A stretch of DNA of 64,000 bases from Ramazzottius varieornatus. Taxonomy: Eukaryota > Tardigrada > Eutardigrada > Parachela > Ramazzottiidae. The position numbers were made by a program, and so were the translations under genes. Shown here piece after piece: positions 35,252 to 47,111 of this stretch. How positions within the stretch are numbered: position 1 is the stretch's first letter; every line of letters starts with the position of its first letter. The stretch spans positions 88,470 through 152,469 of the forward strand of contig BDGG01000001.1 of the NCBI GenBank assembly GCA_001949185.1, written 5' to 3'. Below the pieces are notes generated by a model, which made no database searches, was not told the origin of the DNA, and was given only the letters and a program-made list of their open reading frames with translations.

Positions 35252-35654
35252 CTGCAACAAAATACAGACGTCAATGCAATTATCACTGACAACAGTCAAC
35301 AGGATTTCTGTAGACCTCAACGGCTGCCCAAGATGTAGAGCGGAATGTTTGTAGTGTGATATTTGGTTGCTCGTTCACTTTCGGTACCGACCACACGACA
35401 TTGGGTCTTGTCAAAACTACGATGCGCGTCGCGCGAGTCAGAAGTAGAGATTACTTTCACTGCGGTCACATGCTCGGAAAAATTCAGTGCGCCGAGAAAC
35501 ACTCTGCGGACTTAGTACGTAAAAGCTGCAAGTATATGCGGGGAATCACTGTTTTGGGGTGAACGCTTCGACGAAATGGATCTTCGATAGAAAAAACTAG
35601 TTACATGTTTCATGGCGGTCAAGACCATTGCATACAAAGTGCCGATGAATAAAC

Positions 35655-35882
35655 ATTCGCTCTTTCGGCAGTCAGAAGGTCAAACTATGGCTTCGGCTTT
35701 CGGGATCGAACTGATAATCGGGCTAGGGCGAATTTGATTACGGCCCGAATAGAGAATTTCAGAATGGAAATACTCGGTACGGATTTTTTTCAGTGCAGTC
35801 CAACCCGAAATGACGGCTCTGAACATAGAAATTTGAATTTCTGACTGCTGAAACTAACTAAAATTGTTAGGGGCCACCACTG
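35655..35882. mobile_element. MITE, family D copy 3 (degraded)
   Basis: Interior similar to 6701-6943, including GATAATCGGGCTAGGG and GGGCCACCACTGG at the right end. The left end is poorly preserved. 35883-37289 shows nothing else. Confidence 0.5.
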
Positions 35883-37289
35883 GTGTCAAGTATCTTTCTG
35901 CACCCTAAGGGAATTTCCGAACGGGACGTCTACCTATGTCAAAAAATCAACCAGAAGCGCGAATCTGTCCCTGGACAAACCGCCTGGCTGGCGGTTGAAC
36001 AGTTACAGATTTGTTCCTGGAAGCGATGGAAGCAACAGCCGTAAACCTAATCCGCGCCTAAGCGAGCCGCTGAGCGCCGCACACCAGCGTGCGTTCGGCT
36101 AATCAGGCACGGTGGATCTTGTTAAGACGAGCAAGATCCGCATAACGTGACTCCCATGAGAAGCAACTTCTGCAGCACCTTACTCCACGTAAGCTCTATT
36201 CCTTCCTACCCATGGATACCGTCATGTTCAACCTATTAAAAATCATGATAATGATGTTACAGAGCGGCTCCTTTTATTAGCAGCCGCACCGTTCGCGACA
36301 TATCAAAAATCAGAGATATTCAAGCTCGATATTCTATTCGGCAACCCATATCCGCACGAATGATTGAGACCGGATAGCTTATCCTACAACGCTACAAAAA
36401 AATTCGTTTTACGTTGAAATATTGAGAAAACCACTTTTCAGAACAGCCCTATGCATATTTTCCTTCAGTAAAAGTATTTTATACTCGTAAGCGATGAGAA
36501 GTATATGTAACTGGCAATTTTCCATCTCCTGAAGCCAAGTTTCAACAGGGGTTAGAATTTTCTTTTCAGTTCCATCGTTCAAAGTGTTATGATAGTGCAG
36601 CAGTTATCAATCGTCGCGACAGCGCAACGACATCATCGGCATTGTATTTCGGTAGCTCAAACATCGCCCTTTCCCTTCGCAGAGGGGGCTGCTGAGAAAC
36701 TACCTTCTCGTGGAAGCCATTTATTAAGATCCTGTTCGCCTTAATCGTACTGTATGAGTAACAGGATCTACCAGAGCGTTTGCTGCTACTCGTCTTCATC
36801 TGTCGCGCTCTATTTAGGGCAAGACTGACCCTCCATCACCCCTGCATTTTTCGACCAGAACCTTCAGAACTTTTGGACACTTATTCTACGCTCACTATCG
36901 TTGAAAATGCTGGTTTTGTGTCTCTTAGATATTTAGCATTGTCAAAACTGCAGTATGTTTTCTCGTTCCGTCTGTACCGTTCCAGACGGAGTCTGTTGAT
37001 CGAAATAACTCACTTCGCCGTAATCACGCCGACGGACGCCGGCTGTCAGCAATACACTGTAACTCAGTTAGTAGCGAAAGACGCCGATCGGGAGACGCCA
37101 GTTGCGGTTTTATATCGAACGTTACTGCTATACGTAGTATTATCTGGCTTTACGGACAGATACAGAGAAAGAGATCTCTCGGAGCACGGGAAGCAAACAG
37201 TAGCGCACTAGCGCCCCCAAATGACGAGTGTCATCACGCCTTGCTGACCACGGCAGGCGCAATCAATGACACCAGTTCATCCCCGGAAC

Positions 37290-38197
37290 GCATACAGCGT
37301 TACCGCGCGTATACACCCACCTATTACGGGTCCCATCGACCAAGGTCCATTCTAATATCAACATGCATATTTCACCGAATTAGTCTTGACAGATATCGAG
37401 CCCCGGATGTAGCGCAGAGCTCACAGCACCCATGTCGGCACTGTGAAATTCGAGACTGGCAGATACAGCCGTTGGGAACAATTCTTTACCGCGTATTCCC
37501 GGACAATCACACTTCAGCTTGCACCTGCCCGCGAAAAGGTCAGTTCGGGCGCGCTTCATACGCAGGGAAAAATAGCTTATTTGATAGTTTATTCGCGCAT
37601 GTTCCCGTTTTGGAGGTACCTTGATGCTCTGAACGTTGCAGCGCACTAAAGCAATCCAGTCTGCGGTCGACAGTCCCCTGGTCGTTAGGTTGTTTGGTCG
37701 GTATCCGGGCTTATGGTCAATGCTTTTACACGCCTACTTCGGAGCTACGCATTCGCGGGCAACCGTCAAACAGTCGATCCGGGATATTTTATCAGGTAAG
37801 AAGAATTTTGATATGCTCAGGCAAACACACGAGCTAGGAAGAACAGTACGAGGGAAAGCATGGGCTGCGAAACTAACACAGAGGACAGTACCTTGTCCTT
37901 GGCCTGGGTTGCCGTCTGGAGTGCTGTGTGGTACCAAGTCCTGCGCGTTGCAAAATTCCGTTTCACACGCGCAAATTTCAAACGATTCCAAGGTCCGTAA
38001 TTCCCATTCGTAGCCCTTATCGTTAACTCGGTTTTTGTAGATAGCGTCCAGATATCCGTATCTCCTAAACGCCGGAGCCCGTTCGAAGTTAGAAAGGTCG
38101 GTAGCTAACTGGCATCTCCCTGCCTCCACGGTGAGGTCAGTTTCATGAAACAAGGTATCCAGCATCCATCGATCTGCGCAATATTTTTTCTGCACCT
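37290..38197 (-). CDS. Ly6/uPAR-like three-finger protein, exon 2 (copy E) with its 3' flank
   Basis: Coding part 37734-38197: acceptor TTGTTGTTTACAG, phase 1, then VQKKYCADRW, VEAGRCQLATDL, CACETEFCN and a longer C-terminal tail including SSCVCLSISKFFLP; stop at 37734. The frame is intact, but the tail is only weakly hydrophobic. 37290-37733 is the recurring 3' flank. No exon 1 was found upstream to 45 kb. Confidence 0.55.
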
Positions 38198-38599
38198 CTG
38201 TAAACAACAAGAGCCATGTGGGCATTCGGTGCACAGTTACAACTTGGACTAGGACCAATTCATTAATTATGCTGGCTTGGTTCACCAACATTAAGTGACT
38301 CCCCACTCGACCCTCCCGCTCAAGAACTCGTTCTTGTTCCGACGCTATGGTTTTTGTCGCACTCGGTGTGAAATTCGGGCACTTACAAATACTCGGTGGA
38401 TAATGCTATTCTGTCCTGTAGGTGCATAGTTTTAACTTTACAAGCTGGTCGCTCGCCTTCGGCTCGGTCGCAGCTTGCTGTGAGTGGGTACCGTGGGTCC
38501 GGAATTTTGTTTTGAAAAAAAATTGGTTGGTTGTTTAGCTGGAAAGAAGGGATCGGTAAGTTCTGCAGGTCAAATAAGACGACAACTAACTGGTTTTGA

Positions 38600-39005
38600 A
38601 AATCACGGTTTATAAAAGCATTTGCTGAAACCTTTGAGAAGTTGCAAAGCTCGTGGTAGTTTGGGATGAACGATAGAATAAATCCTATGCTGGCCATGAT
38701 ATTGATAGTTTGTCGGACAGTAACTAGCCCTCCAAATCCAAGTTAAAAAAGAGACGGCGCAAATGGAATTCTGATTGTCTGATTGTCTGATTGTTCGGAG
38801 TGATCATCCTGCGCTAGTCGACCATCGGCTACGCTTCCCAATACGTTTTGTAAGCCACAATCTTACTCGAGGCAAATACGAGAACTTTATAATCGGGGGA
38901 GAGTTTCCTTCGGTATTAACGAACAAAGCCCTCCTTCGTTTCGTGAATCACAAAGCGAATTATTGATTGTAAATTTTTTAACATTTCTAAATGCAATTGC
39001 TTATG
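38600..39005 (+). mobile_element. Interspersed repeat, family F copy 2
   Basis: Left part shares TTTTGAAAAT and GAAGTTGCAAAGCTCG with 55525-55690; right part shares the TTAAAAAAGAG, CCTTCGTTTCGTGAATC and AACATTTCTAAATGC blocks. Confidence 0.65.
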
Positions 39006-39230
39006 TTGCTGTTTACTGTTGTTTGTTCGAATCATCTGCGCAAGACGTAAGGTGTCTAATCCACGATACGGTAGAAAAAAGGTCGTGTTATGGAAAATTG
39101 CTAATGCGCATGATAAAAAACCAGTTACATGGAAAGTATGGGTTCTACAGGTTGACACTCATAGCACGACCGTACTGTTTGTGCATACATTGCCTCATCT
39201 TTATTCGCATTCTAAATTAGCACTAGGGTG

Positions 39231-39380
39231 ACTGGGCAAAGCTCCTCAGTAAGGCGCGGCCAAAATGACGACATATGGTGCGCGCATCCAGAAGAAAGAC
39301 TAGCCACCCAAACAGACTCTCGTGTTGCCCGCTCCATACTACGCAATTTGGCCACGCCGTACTGAAAAGCTTTGCCCAGT
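39231..39380. mobile_element. 150-bp MITE, family J
   Basis: ACTGGGCAAAGCTCCTCAG...GGCGCGGCC at the left is mirrored at the right as ACTGGGCAAAGCTTTTCAG...GGCGTGGCC (reverse complement). About 37 bp per arm. 39381-41030 shows no supportable gene. Confidence 0.75.
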
Positions 39381-41030
39381 GCTCAAATTTGGCGTTCGTC
39401 TACCGGGCTATGAATTTCTTGTTTGCTCGTAGCTCGGATTTCCTCCACAGTGAGATTAATGACCAAGGACGAAAACCCAGCACGGTTAAAAAATATTTCA
39501 CGATGGCGGGTGATTTTGCTGATTTTCTGGGTTTTGTCTTCTTAATGTAGACACATGCACGGTATTCCACCAGAAAAAAATGGAGCTGTGACGACAGCTT
39601 CCTCTTTCGAACCTATGTCCGATAACTCCGATTTGGTTATCATCGGCGCTCGGGAAAATACAAAATGCCCAGGGCTGTTTTATCACTCTACTCCCAACGG
39701 CCTACCAATTTTCGAAAGTTCGGAATTCTGAAAATTGCTTTTTGTGGCGGCCACCTCCTTCCAGACGGCCTTGGTCGATCCAAATCCTGTACTTTCAAAG
39801 CGAACGGTGGTATTTTGCGAACACGAAAAGCTGCGTGCTGTGAGTGTTGAACAACACGAGTTCGTAAGAGTCAGTGGATCGAAGGCCGCTACTGTATTCT
39901 CTCCATAAGTTCGGTGCAGTCGCACGGCAGACTCATAAATCAGGCCCCAGTTGATTATGGTTCACACGTCCCGGGGATTATTCATGGGCCAAATACTACT
40001 ACAAAAGTACCAGTTTCAAGCCCAGATAAAGTTAACACGTACAGCAAATTTGCGGAAAACCTAAGTTTCAGAAGTGGTGTCGCATCGATCACGTTGCGTA
40101 AATTTATCGAATAACGATTAAAGTCCGCAACCGCCAAACGTAGATCTCTGAACCGCTAACGACAAACGTAACATCTGTTCGACCAGACCCTTTGGTCGCG
40201 GCTGTCCGCGTTGTGAGATTTCAGCTTATGAGCTCGGGCCTGATGCACATGTTTGCCAGTTCTGGATGACTTGGTTGAAGGTCCGCCGGAGGAGTTAGTC
40301 AGTACCATGCGGTGAACCTTTCCGAACTGAAAACCTATTCACCTTCGACCAGTGAGCTAGCCCTGTATCCCAGCTTCCATGATGGCCTTCTGAGAGACTG
40401 CTTCTAAAATCTGGTCAATACACAACCTCGGAAAGGTCATGTCCACAAAATATCCTTCGATCCCAGGCAACTAGTATATTTAAACAGCTCTCGTATGCCA
40501 GAAAATGGATTAGAAAAAATCAGACAAGAATCATATCGAATTTCAAGGCGATAAAAACTACTTTAGGTACCCACAAATCATTCTCCGAAGTTGTGTGCAA
40601 AATTTTGGGCGATTTGGATCACTAGTTCTCGCTTGAAAAATGGACAAAAAAACAAGTATCTAGTCGTAGTAATAAATTAGATCGGCTGACTAACCAAATA
40701 TGCAACCACAAATCAGACTCGGTCTGCGTGTGATCTCGCGTTCAGCGGAAGATAAGAAAGCCCGGTTCCAAGTTGGGTGGTCCGCAGGTTCGGTGCAGCG
40801 AATCAGGCCGTACGGCGTAGTTAAAACGCGAGGACGTTTGCATTACCCCCTCTTGGCCGTACGCCACAAGCACTTCGACAGGACCTTCACATTTACTGAA
40901 ATCTTTCGTCTGAAGGAACAAACTCCTCTTCAGAAAACTGTTATTTTGCTATTTTCAAATCATCAGACGGTGGTATGAATTTTTATCAACAAATCAATCC
41001 ATCACAGGGCGATAGACTCGTTTACTGTAC

Positions 41031-41889
41031 CAGTGTTGTATTCATTTACACTCCAGAGTAAAATCAATTTACTCTTTCGTTCAATTACCGTTTTACTCCC
41101 GAGAGTCAAACTAAGGGTAAAACTGTAACTGTCAGAAGTCAAATAGTAAAGCTGGGAGTGAAACTAAAATGCTTTAGAGTAAACACCAAAATGCCGAGAA
41201 AGTCAAAAGCCAAAGACTAAACTGGGTGGCTGAAAAGTGGCTGAAAAACTGGAGATCATTTATCGAAAATCACAGGGGTGTTAAAGGCTAGTCTTGGTGT
41301 CAGCTGGAGACGCGCACCATCAAGCACTTCCGGTGCATATTGTCTGTGGGCTATTAGTAATCGATTAGTTGATTAAATTTGGCTGCGCACAGCGTTCTTT
41401 GACCAGTGCGCGTGCCGATTCGTGCGCCACATAGATTTTCAACACTTTCAGCTACCTCCTCGTAACTTTTTGACCTGTGGTCAGACTCCAATTTTGAGTT
41501 CAGATTCGTGTTCCTCAAGGTCTGTTTGACATAGATGCATGGATGAACTAGAGTTAAGTCATGAAAGTAAGCTACCGTTCTGAAAAACATAGGGTTTTGT
41601 GAATACTGAAACGCTGGTGCTTCAAATTGAAATTTTAAGGACTACAATTCATATTCAAAAGACTGAAATGTTTCTGGAAACAAGTCAATCTAGAGTGTTT
41701 GGGACTGAAGCTAAACCTCGGGACTGGAATTAAAATTTGCAAGACTCAAATGATTTCGAATAGTAAAACTAAGTTGGTCGGGAGTAAAACTAAATTGTGA
41801 GAACTGAAACTGTGAACCGTGGGAGTGGAAGATTTTACTCTGGAGTAAAACTGTCACTAAATCTGGGAGTAAAACTAGATACAACACGG
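41031..41889. mobile_element. hAT-like non-autonomous element with GGAGTAAAACTA repeats
   Basis: Ends CAGTGTTGTAT and (inverted) CCGTGTTGTAT. Flanking octamers TACTGTAC and GCATGTAC share TGTAC, a weak target duplication. Both sub-terminal parts consist of loose repeats of a 12-bp GGAGTAAAACTA-type unit. The centre (41.24-41.59 kb) is unrelated and without a clear gene. Confidence 0.6.
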
Positions 41890-42328
41890 GCATGTACGTT
41901 GACAGTACCCTGACAGTATGGAGTCCGACTCCTTATCCAATGTCCAGCAAGTAATGCTCCAGTACCCTGCAAGTAGTGAAAACCCGAATGGCGGCCAAAT
42001 GGCCACCTAGTGGTAGCCTTTTGGTGTTCTTTCGTCAAGAGCACACCAATTTGAACAGGGAAGAGGGAGAGATTAACGTTATAGTTTCTAATCCAGTAAA
42101 GACAGGTATTACTGTGCTCCCCGGGCGTATCGAGCCATAAAACCCTCCAGATGGGCCGTGTCGCATTCGAACCATTAGATCCGAAGTTGCCTCGGTTTGA
42201 TCTACCTAGCGATGATAAAGCTAAAAATTAGCCTAGCACTTCAGCCAAAGCTAAAACATGCTAAAAACCTAATTGTCCAGAAGATCATTCAATCCACCGT
42301 AAACATCAGTAATCAGGTCAAAAAGCTG

Positions 42329-42365
42329 TTTAGCTAGCTAGCTAAATATTCTTAGCCCGGGCTAA
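42329..42365. other. Two adjacent perfect palindromes
   Basis: TTTAGCTAGCTAGCTAAA (42329-42346) and TTAGCCCGGGCTAA (42352-42365), inside a 200-bp stretch rich in GCTAAA. 41890-42815 holds nothing else clear. Confidence 0.85.
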
Positions 42366-42815
42366 AGGGTTAAATTATCTAAGCTAATTCATAGTTTGAC
42401 CATCTCTAGGTATACCGAAGTCTAAAGATGTACACGACCACTGTCCAACAGTAGGCCCTTATTCACTGGATTAACGAGAAGGCCAAAGATTTCCCCTTCT
42501 CATTCAGTCTCTTTTAATTCTGCGCCTTCTGATCTCATGGCCAGCTCGAGAACAGAATCGGCCATTCCGTTCAGGCTTTCCCTGGCAGCTCTCACGTGAC
42601 GGGAAAAGGATCCTAACCCGGGCGTCACTGCTAGCCAATTGATTGGTTGTGATACTGACTCGAAGGTGTCGTGTTCGAAAAGGAACACCTGTCTTCTACA
42701 TGACGCTTGTCGCGACCGACTGTCTCATTGATTTGTTGAGCCCGAACGATGCTTTTTCGACATCAGATCTGGCTGATAGACTTCAGTACGAAAACCGCGA
42801 TGACGGTGGGAATTC

Positions 42816-43250
42816 ATGAACGAGTGGCCGGAACTTACCCGTGAGCAACGGGTAACGCGCCTGTGGCAACAGCTCGACGACTGCAAGGCTGATTCTGTTC
42901 CTCCAGATGCGATGTTTCACACAAACCACCACACACTTATCGGTACAGAGATAAAGTATCAGCGCACAAACATCCAGAAAATGAGCAGAAGAACAGCCCC
43001 CACCTCGGTAGCGCAGGCCTGCCGCGGCGCAGTAGCGGATGTGGCAAAACTTGGTATCCGTATGTGGTGCCCGTCATGTGGCTACAGGCTCGTATTTGGT
43101 CTGATTAATTCAACCGGTCCTGGTTTCACCCAAGTAACAACGCCTCATTTGCTCGCCGTAGATGTGTTTCCAGCTGTTCTAAAGCTTACAGGGACCATCC
43201 CTTTACACTGTCTACATTTTAAAATTCTTCAGCCCGTTTTGCGGACGTGA
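42816..43250 (+). CDS. Unidentified ORF
   Basis: 144 codons from an ATG (NEWPELTREQRVTRLWQQL) with one CPSC pair. The first 50 residues have a natural, charged composition; the rest does not. Not recognised. It could be a degraded transposon frame or chance. Confidence 0.2.
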   Translation: MNEWPELTREQRVTRLWQQLDDCKADSVPPDAMFHTNHHTLIGTEIKYQRTNIQKMSRRTAPTSVAQACRGAVADVAKLGIRMWCPSCGYRLVFGLINSTGPGFTQVTTPHLLAVDVFPAVLKLTGTIPLHCLHFKILQPVLRT

Positions 43251-43442
43251 TTACTGACCCAAAGTGCCAGACTGGATGCATGTGGCTGAATATCCACTGT
43301 TGAAATCTCAAGGCGATCGAATGGTCATTTCAAATGTTAAGTCGATTCCACCCTTTTCCTCCTACACAGCAACCTGCTAGCGAGCCGAAGACGAGCGCAT
43401 AGCTTGTATGAGCCTAACTGTAACTTGAAACCGACGTATTCC

Positions 43443-43647
43443 GTACACGCAGGACGAGACGTTATGGCACAGTAAAATCTATGGGACCAGGCCTCTTTGC
43501 TACGGTGGTACGGGAGCACGCACGTACGCGACCGATTCATAGTAATAAATTTTTCGACACTTTTCCACGGTCGAATTTCCTTTCTCCGTCCTTTCCGTCT
43601 GTGCCATATCTGTGCCACTGTACGATACTTTTTCTTCTCGCGTGTAC
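43443..43647. mobile_element. MITE, family C copy 2
   Basis: Same ends (GTACACGCAGGACGAGA at the left; TTCTCGCGTGTAC at the right) and interior as copy 1, in inverse orientation and more diverged. 43648-44245 shows nothing else. Confidence 0.7.
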
Positions 43648-44245
43648 GCATTTTCGCGCACGCATATTCCGCTATACGAACTTGCCAGAGTTAGGGAATT
43701 CTCGACAAAATGGGAAATAAAAAAGAGTGCAAACTGAAACTGTGGTAATGCATGTTAGGGGTTGGGGAAACGTTGCGAGAATTCTGGACGAAGTAGTCTT
43801 GACACGAACGGCACCCCATACTAGGTATCAGTAGACAGTGTGCTGTAATAATAATTTTGCCAGTGCCATCTGAGATTTGCCAGTGCCATCTGAGTTTGTA
43901 TTCAACACTGGAAACATCACGGTGGTTGTACGACCTCGGATCAAACCCCAGTGTCACAGGTCTTTCTCGACGACAGCGCTAATACCGTTCAGTACTGCCA
44001 GTATGAGCAACAGGGTGTTAATTGACCCAGCGACACAGATTTCCTGCCTTAGCTGAATGGACAGTGGGCCGCTCTATCGCGAACGATACGAGTTGAACAA
44101 AACGATATCACTTGCTCAAAAAATTATTCGCCACCTCCCTATTCTGCTGAAATCTTAGTAACTTCCCAACAAAAAGTTCGATTCTCTTCCTTCAGAAAGG
44201 CGACACCTTGCGTTTTGCACAGATAGTTTGAACAAACGACAGTCT

Positions 44246-44520
44246 GGCCAAAACGATTGCATTTAGAAATGTTTGAAGATTCAACATTAGTAATTCGCTT
44301 CGCGATTCACGAAACGAAGGGGGGCTTCGTTCATGAATCACGAAGAAAATCACCCGTCGATTAGAAACTTGCCCGAGTTGTCTTCAGTAATACTCTGGCT
44401 GGCAGAAAGCATTGAAGAGCGTAATCTGTGTCCGGGCAATGCGGGGCTACCACTCCGGTCAATTAGGCAATCAAAATGCTTCTTGGCCAGCCCTTCTTTA
44501 ACTTGGTGGGCAGATTACTA
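44246..44520 (-). mobile_element. Interspersed repeat, family F copy 3
   Basis: Inverse of copy 1: starts GGCCAAAACGATTGCATTTA and ends CTTTAACTTGGTGGGC. Confidence 0.65.
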
Positions 44521-44626
44521 CTGAGCAAACTGCACTGTATCTATGCCATTGAGATTTCTCTGAATCATTATAACTTTTCTTCGTTCTTAAACCTGGTATC
44601 GCGTGCTGGTTTCCCTTAGATCGAAG

Positions 44627-45359
44627 ATGGCGACGGAAGTGAAGAAGAAACGGTTAAGACCGCCAAAGAGACTTGCTGCCGAGGAAGAGGCCGAGAAGTC
44701 AGAGAAAGAAGCCGCAGCAAAGACAGCAGTCGACCGTCAGCTGCAAATGGACTTGGAGCTATTGCGCTTGACCAACAAGGAGAATCCTTTCCATTATACC
44801 GTGAACAAGCGGGAGGACAGTTGGAGTTTGATTGCGGTGGACGTGACAACCCTGTTCGAAGGGGAGATCTTTGACGATCGCCGTTGCAGGGAAAGTCAGA
44901 ATTCTGATGAAGGCACGCCGGGTCGAGGCTGACAAGAAGGTTACTGGAGCTGGCTCGTTGAACCTAACCGAAGCTGATACCGTTATTCTGTTATAGATGT
45001 TCGGACACATGTTATTCTGTTAAAGATGTAGAAACGGTCAGTGCAAACGAATCCCGTTCGCCAGTCCCAAAGAAGTCTAGCCCTAAGAAGCCAGCAGCAC
45101 CATTCAGAAAACGTAAAGCAGAACCAGTCGATGAATATCTGGAAGGTAAGAAGATACAGCAGCTTAAGGAGCTAGATATGAAGATAGAGATGCATCGAGA
45201 AACTATGCTCGATAATGCCGCGGAACGAAGCATCCGACGAGAGTTCCTTGAATTCGATCGGGAAAAACTGCGAATGGAGGACGCGGACAAGGCTCGACGG
45301 TTCGAACTAGAGAAGGAAGGGAGAGAAGCGATTCCAGCTGGAAAAAGAAGAGCGGGATA
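44627..45359 (+). pseudogene. Myb/SANT-like accessory protein of a PIF/Harbinger transposon, broken
   Basis: Starts ATGGCGACGGAAGTG with a lysine-rich head. The Myb/SANT-like pattern follows: LLRLTNKENPFHYTVNK, DSWSLIAVD; after a frame change near 44894 it goes on with VRILMKARRVEADKK and GSLNLTEADT; after stops near 45000 it resumes with KKSSPKKPAAPFRKRK and a C-terminal coiled coil ending at 45359. Such proteins bind element ends together with the Harbinger transposase. It faces the transposase tail to tail, 76 bp apart, as in intact elements. At least two breaks, so not functional as read. Confidence 0.65.
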
Positions 45360-45435
45360 GACAGTTTGATTTCATGCGCGATGTAATGTTGAGCAAGAAG
45401 TGATCTCATGCCTCTTTTACAGCCTTACCTTGTTT

Positions 45436-46204
45436 CTAGTTATCGATGTGATCTTCGGGATAGTTCTCCAAGTGCTCCGTGAGTGTCGGCGGTACTACCG
45501 CAAAGTAGTTGGGTGTTTGCGAACCATTCAGGCAAGTGTGACAGTTCGTCAGTAAAGCGGCTACTCGAAAGTACATTCCGAGAGGCTGGAGACCCAGCTT
45601 TAAGTCTTCCGGATAGTTATCGTAGGCAAACAGGTTTCCGATCTTCCCAAAACCCCATTCAACGGAAATCCGAAGCGTCTTCATTGCCGCATTGCAAGCA
45701 GTTTCCAACGGAGAAGCATTGTACCTTACAGGACCGACTGCTTGGGGTGTGGACTTGTAGGCCTGGTCGCCGTACAGGTAGTATCCGGTTTCCGGAGTGG
45801 GTGTCCAAGTTCTGATCTCTTTCATCATATTAAGAATTTTACTTTTGTAGAGTAGTTTGGCGTCATGGAAGCTTCCTGGTTCAGGACCGCACATGATGCC
45901 GCAAGGTGCCATCACTCCGGTATACTTCAAATCATGTTCTTTCTTATGCCCGATGTAGCAAATTCTCTGCGTCGCATAGTCCAGAGGCCTGTAAGTCGGG
46001 TAAAAGATCTTAGATCTCAAGTTGATGGCTGGAAAAGCGGAAGTCTTCCAGGCAGTCTTGGCGAGACAGCTTGTAGAGGTCGAAATCTCCCGGTCGCATC
46101 TTGGCTTGGTTTGTCAAACGTCCCAGAATAACCAGCTCTTCCTCGTCGATGTCCCCTTCCTCACACATGATCACAAGTAACTTCTTATCCATATCGACAA
46201 ACAC
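45436..46204 (-). pseudogene. PIF/Harbinger transposase, internally deleted
   Basis: N-terminal piece (46204-46010) ends LSRQDCLEDFRFSSHQ. The C-terminal piece (46020-45436) starts near YRPLDYATQRICYIGHKKEHD and carries CGPEPGSFHDAKLL (second catalytic Asp), YLYGDQAY, SVEWGFGK (catalytic Glu) and the typical end LLTNCHTCLNGSQTPNYF. The section between, which in the family holds the helix-turn-helix-like part and the first catalytic Asp (DGT motif), is missing, and the two pieces are in different frames. DDE_Tnp_4-type enzyme; dead copy. No terminal inverted repeats could be assigned. Confidence 0.8.
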
Positions 46205-46316
46205 AAAGCAAGTTCTAGAATACGAAACGAGCTACAGAAACAGAATAACGGCATGAGTTTCTTTGATGTGTGCTGAATCTTAAATTCTTATATTAACTTT
46301 ACAGCTCGTTTGTCGG

Positions 46317-47111
46317 TCATTTGGCCGCGCATTCCGCAACCTGTGAAAGGCGAAGGTATTTTTGAACTAGGATTTTCAAAATCCTTAGTGAGCGTTTGTT
46401 AAGTTCTTCTGCGCAATACGCAAGGTGTCTAATGACTAGATCCTTGGTCTCCAGAGCGACGTCATACCTGCTAGCAGCAATCAACAAATCAACTCCGCAA
46501 AACATGTCGAAAATAGGCTGAAACTGGCTTTTTTGTGATCCGATTACGGCTTCCACGAACGGCAGGTAGATGCTCATCGTTACGGAATGATAGGTAGCGT
46601 TTTCTCGCCTTTACCACGTGATATAAACAAAACGTTTACAGCGTTTTCGATAGCCAATTTATTTCCTTTGGAAAAATTAAGTGAGCGTTGTACCCGGAAC
46701 ATGTGTCCGATCCGGCAGAATCGGCTCGAAAATCAGGGAGGTGGAAGCCTTGAGACCTTCTGCCGAGCTTTCCTGAGCTCTTTTTCGAATTTTGTGATGC
46801 ATGTTTCTGGGATTGATCCACTCTATCTACACAAAAAGTTTGGAGTCGGTCGGACTGCCAGTTCAACTCAGTGTCGGGGTACTCCAGTTTCACTTTAGCT
46901 TGTACTTCACGGTAAAATAATTGTTTGACAACCGACTATCCAGGGGCTTCAGCGGAGTAAAGATATGAACTGTAGGGTCCTTGTCATTCTTTCTAATATT
47001 AGCTTCTCTGAGAATATCGTGGCTGGAGATTTCCAGGCAGCACGCTGCGCGTGTACCTTTGCCACTCATGCCCAGAGTGCAGAATCGGGCGAAGAATGGC
47101 AGCTTCACCAT
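46317..47111 (-). other. Minus-strand ORF remnants upstream of the Harbinger transposase
   Basis: Three protein-like frames in series: MVKLPFFARFCTLGMSGK... (47111-46890), KVKLEYPDTELNWQSD... (46893-46636) and MSIYLPFVEAVIGSQ... (46577-46317). Not recognised. They could be exons of one unknown gene or extra cargo of the transposon. 47112-48888 has nothing further that I can support. Confidence 0.3.

Noticed and set aside
36780..37211. 143-codon plus-strand frame
   Set aside because: Composition looks random, with no motif and no splice or promoter context.
43925..43960. B-box-like GGTTTGATCC on the minus strand
   Set aside because: No A-box or foldable tRNA body at the right distance.
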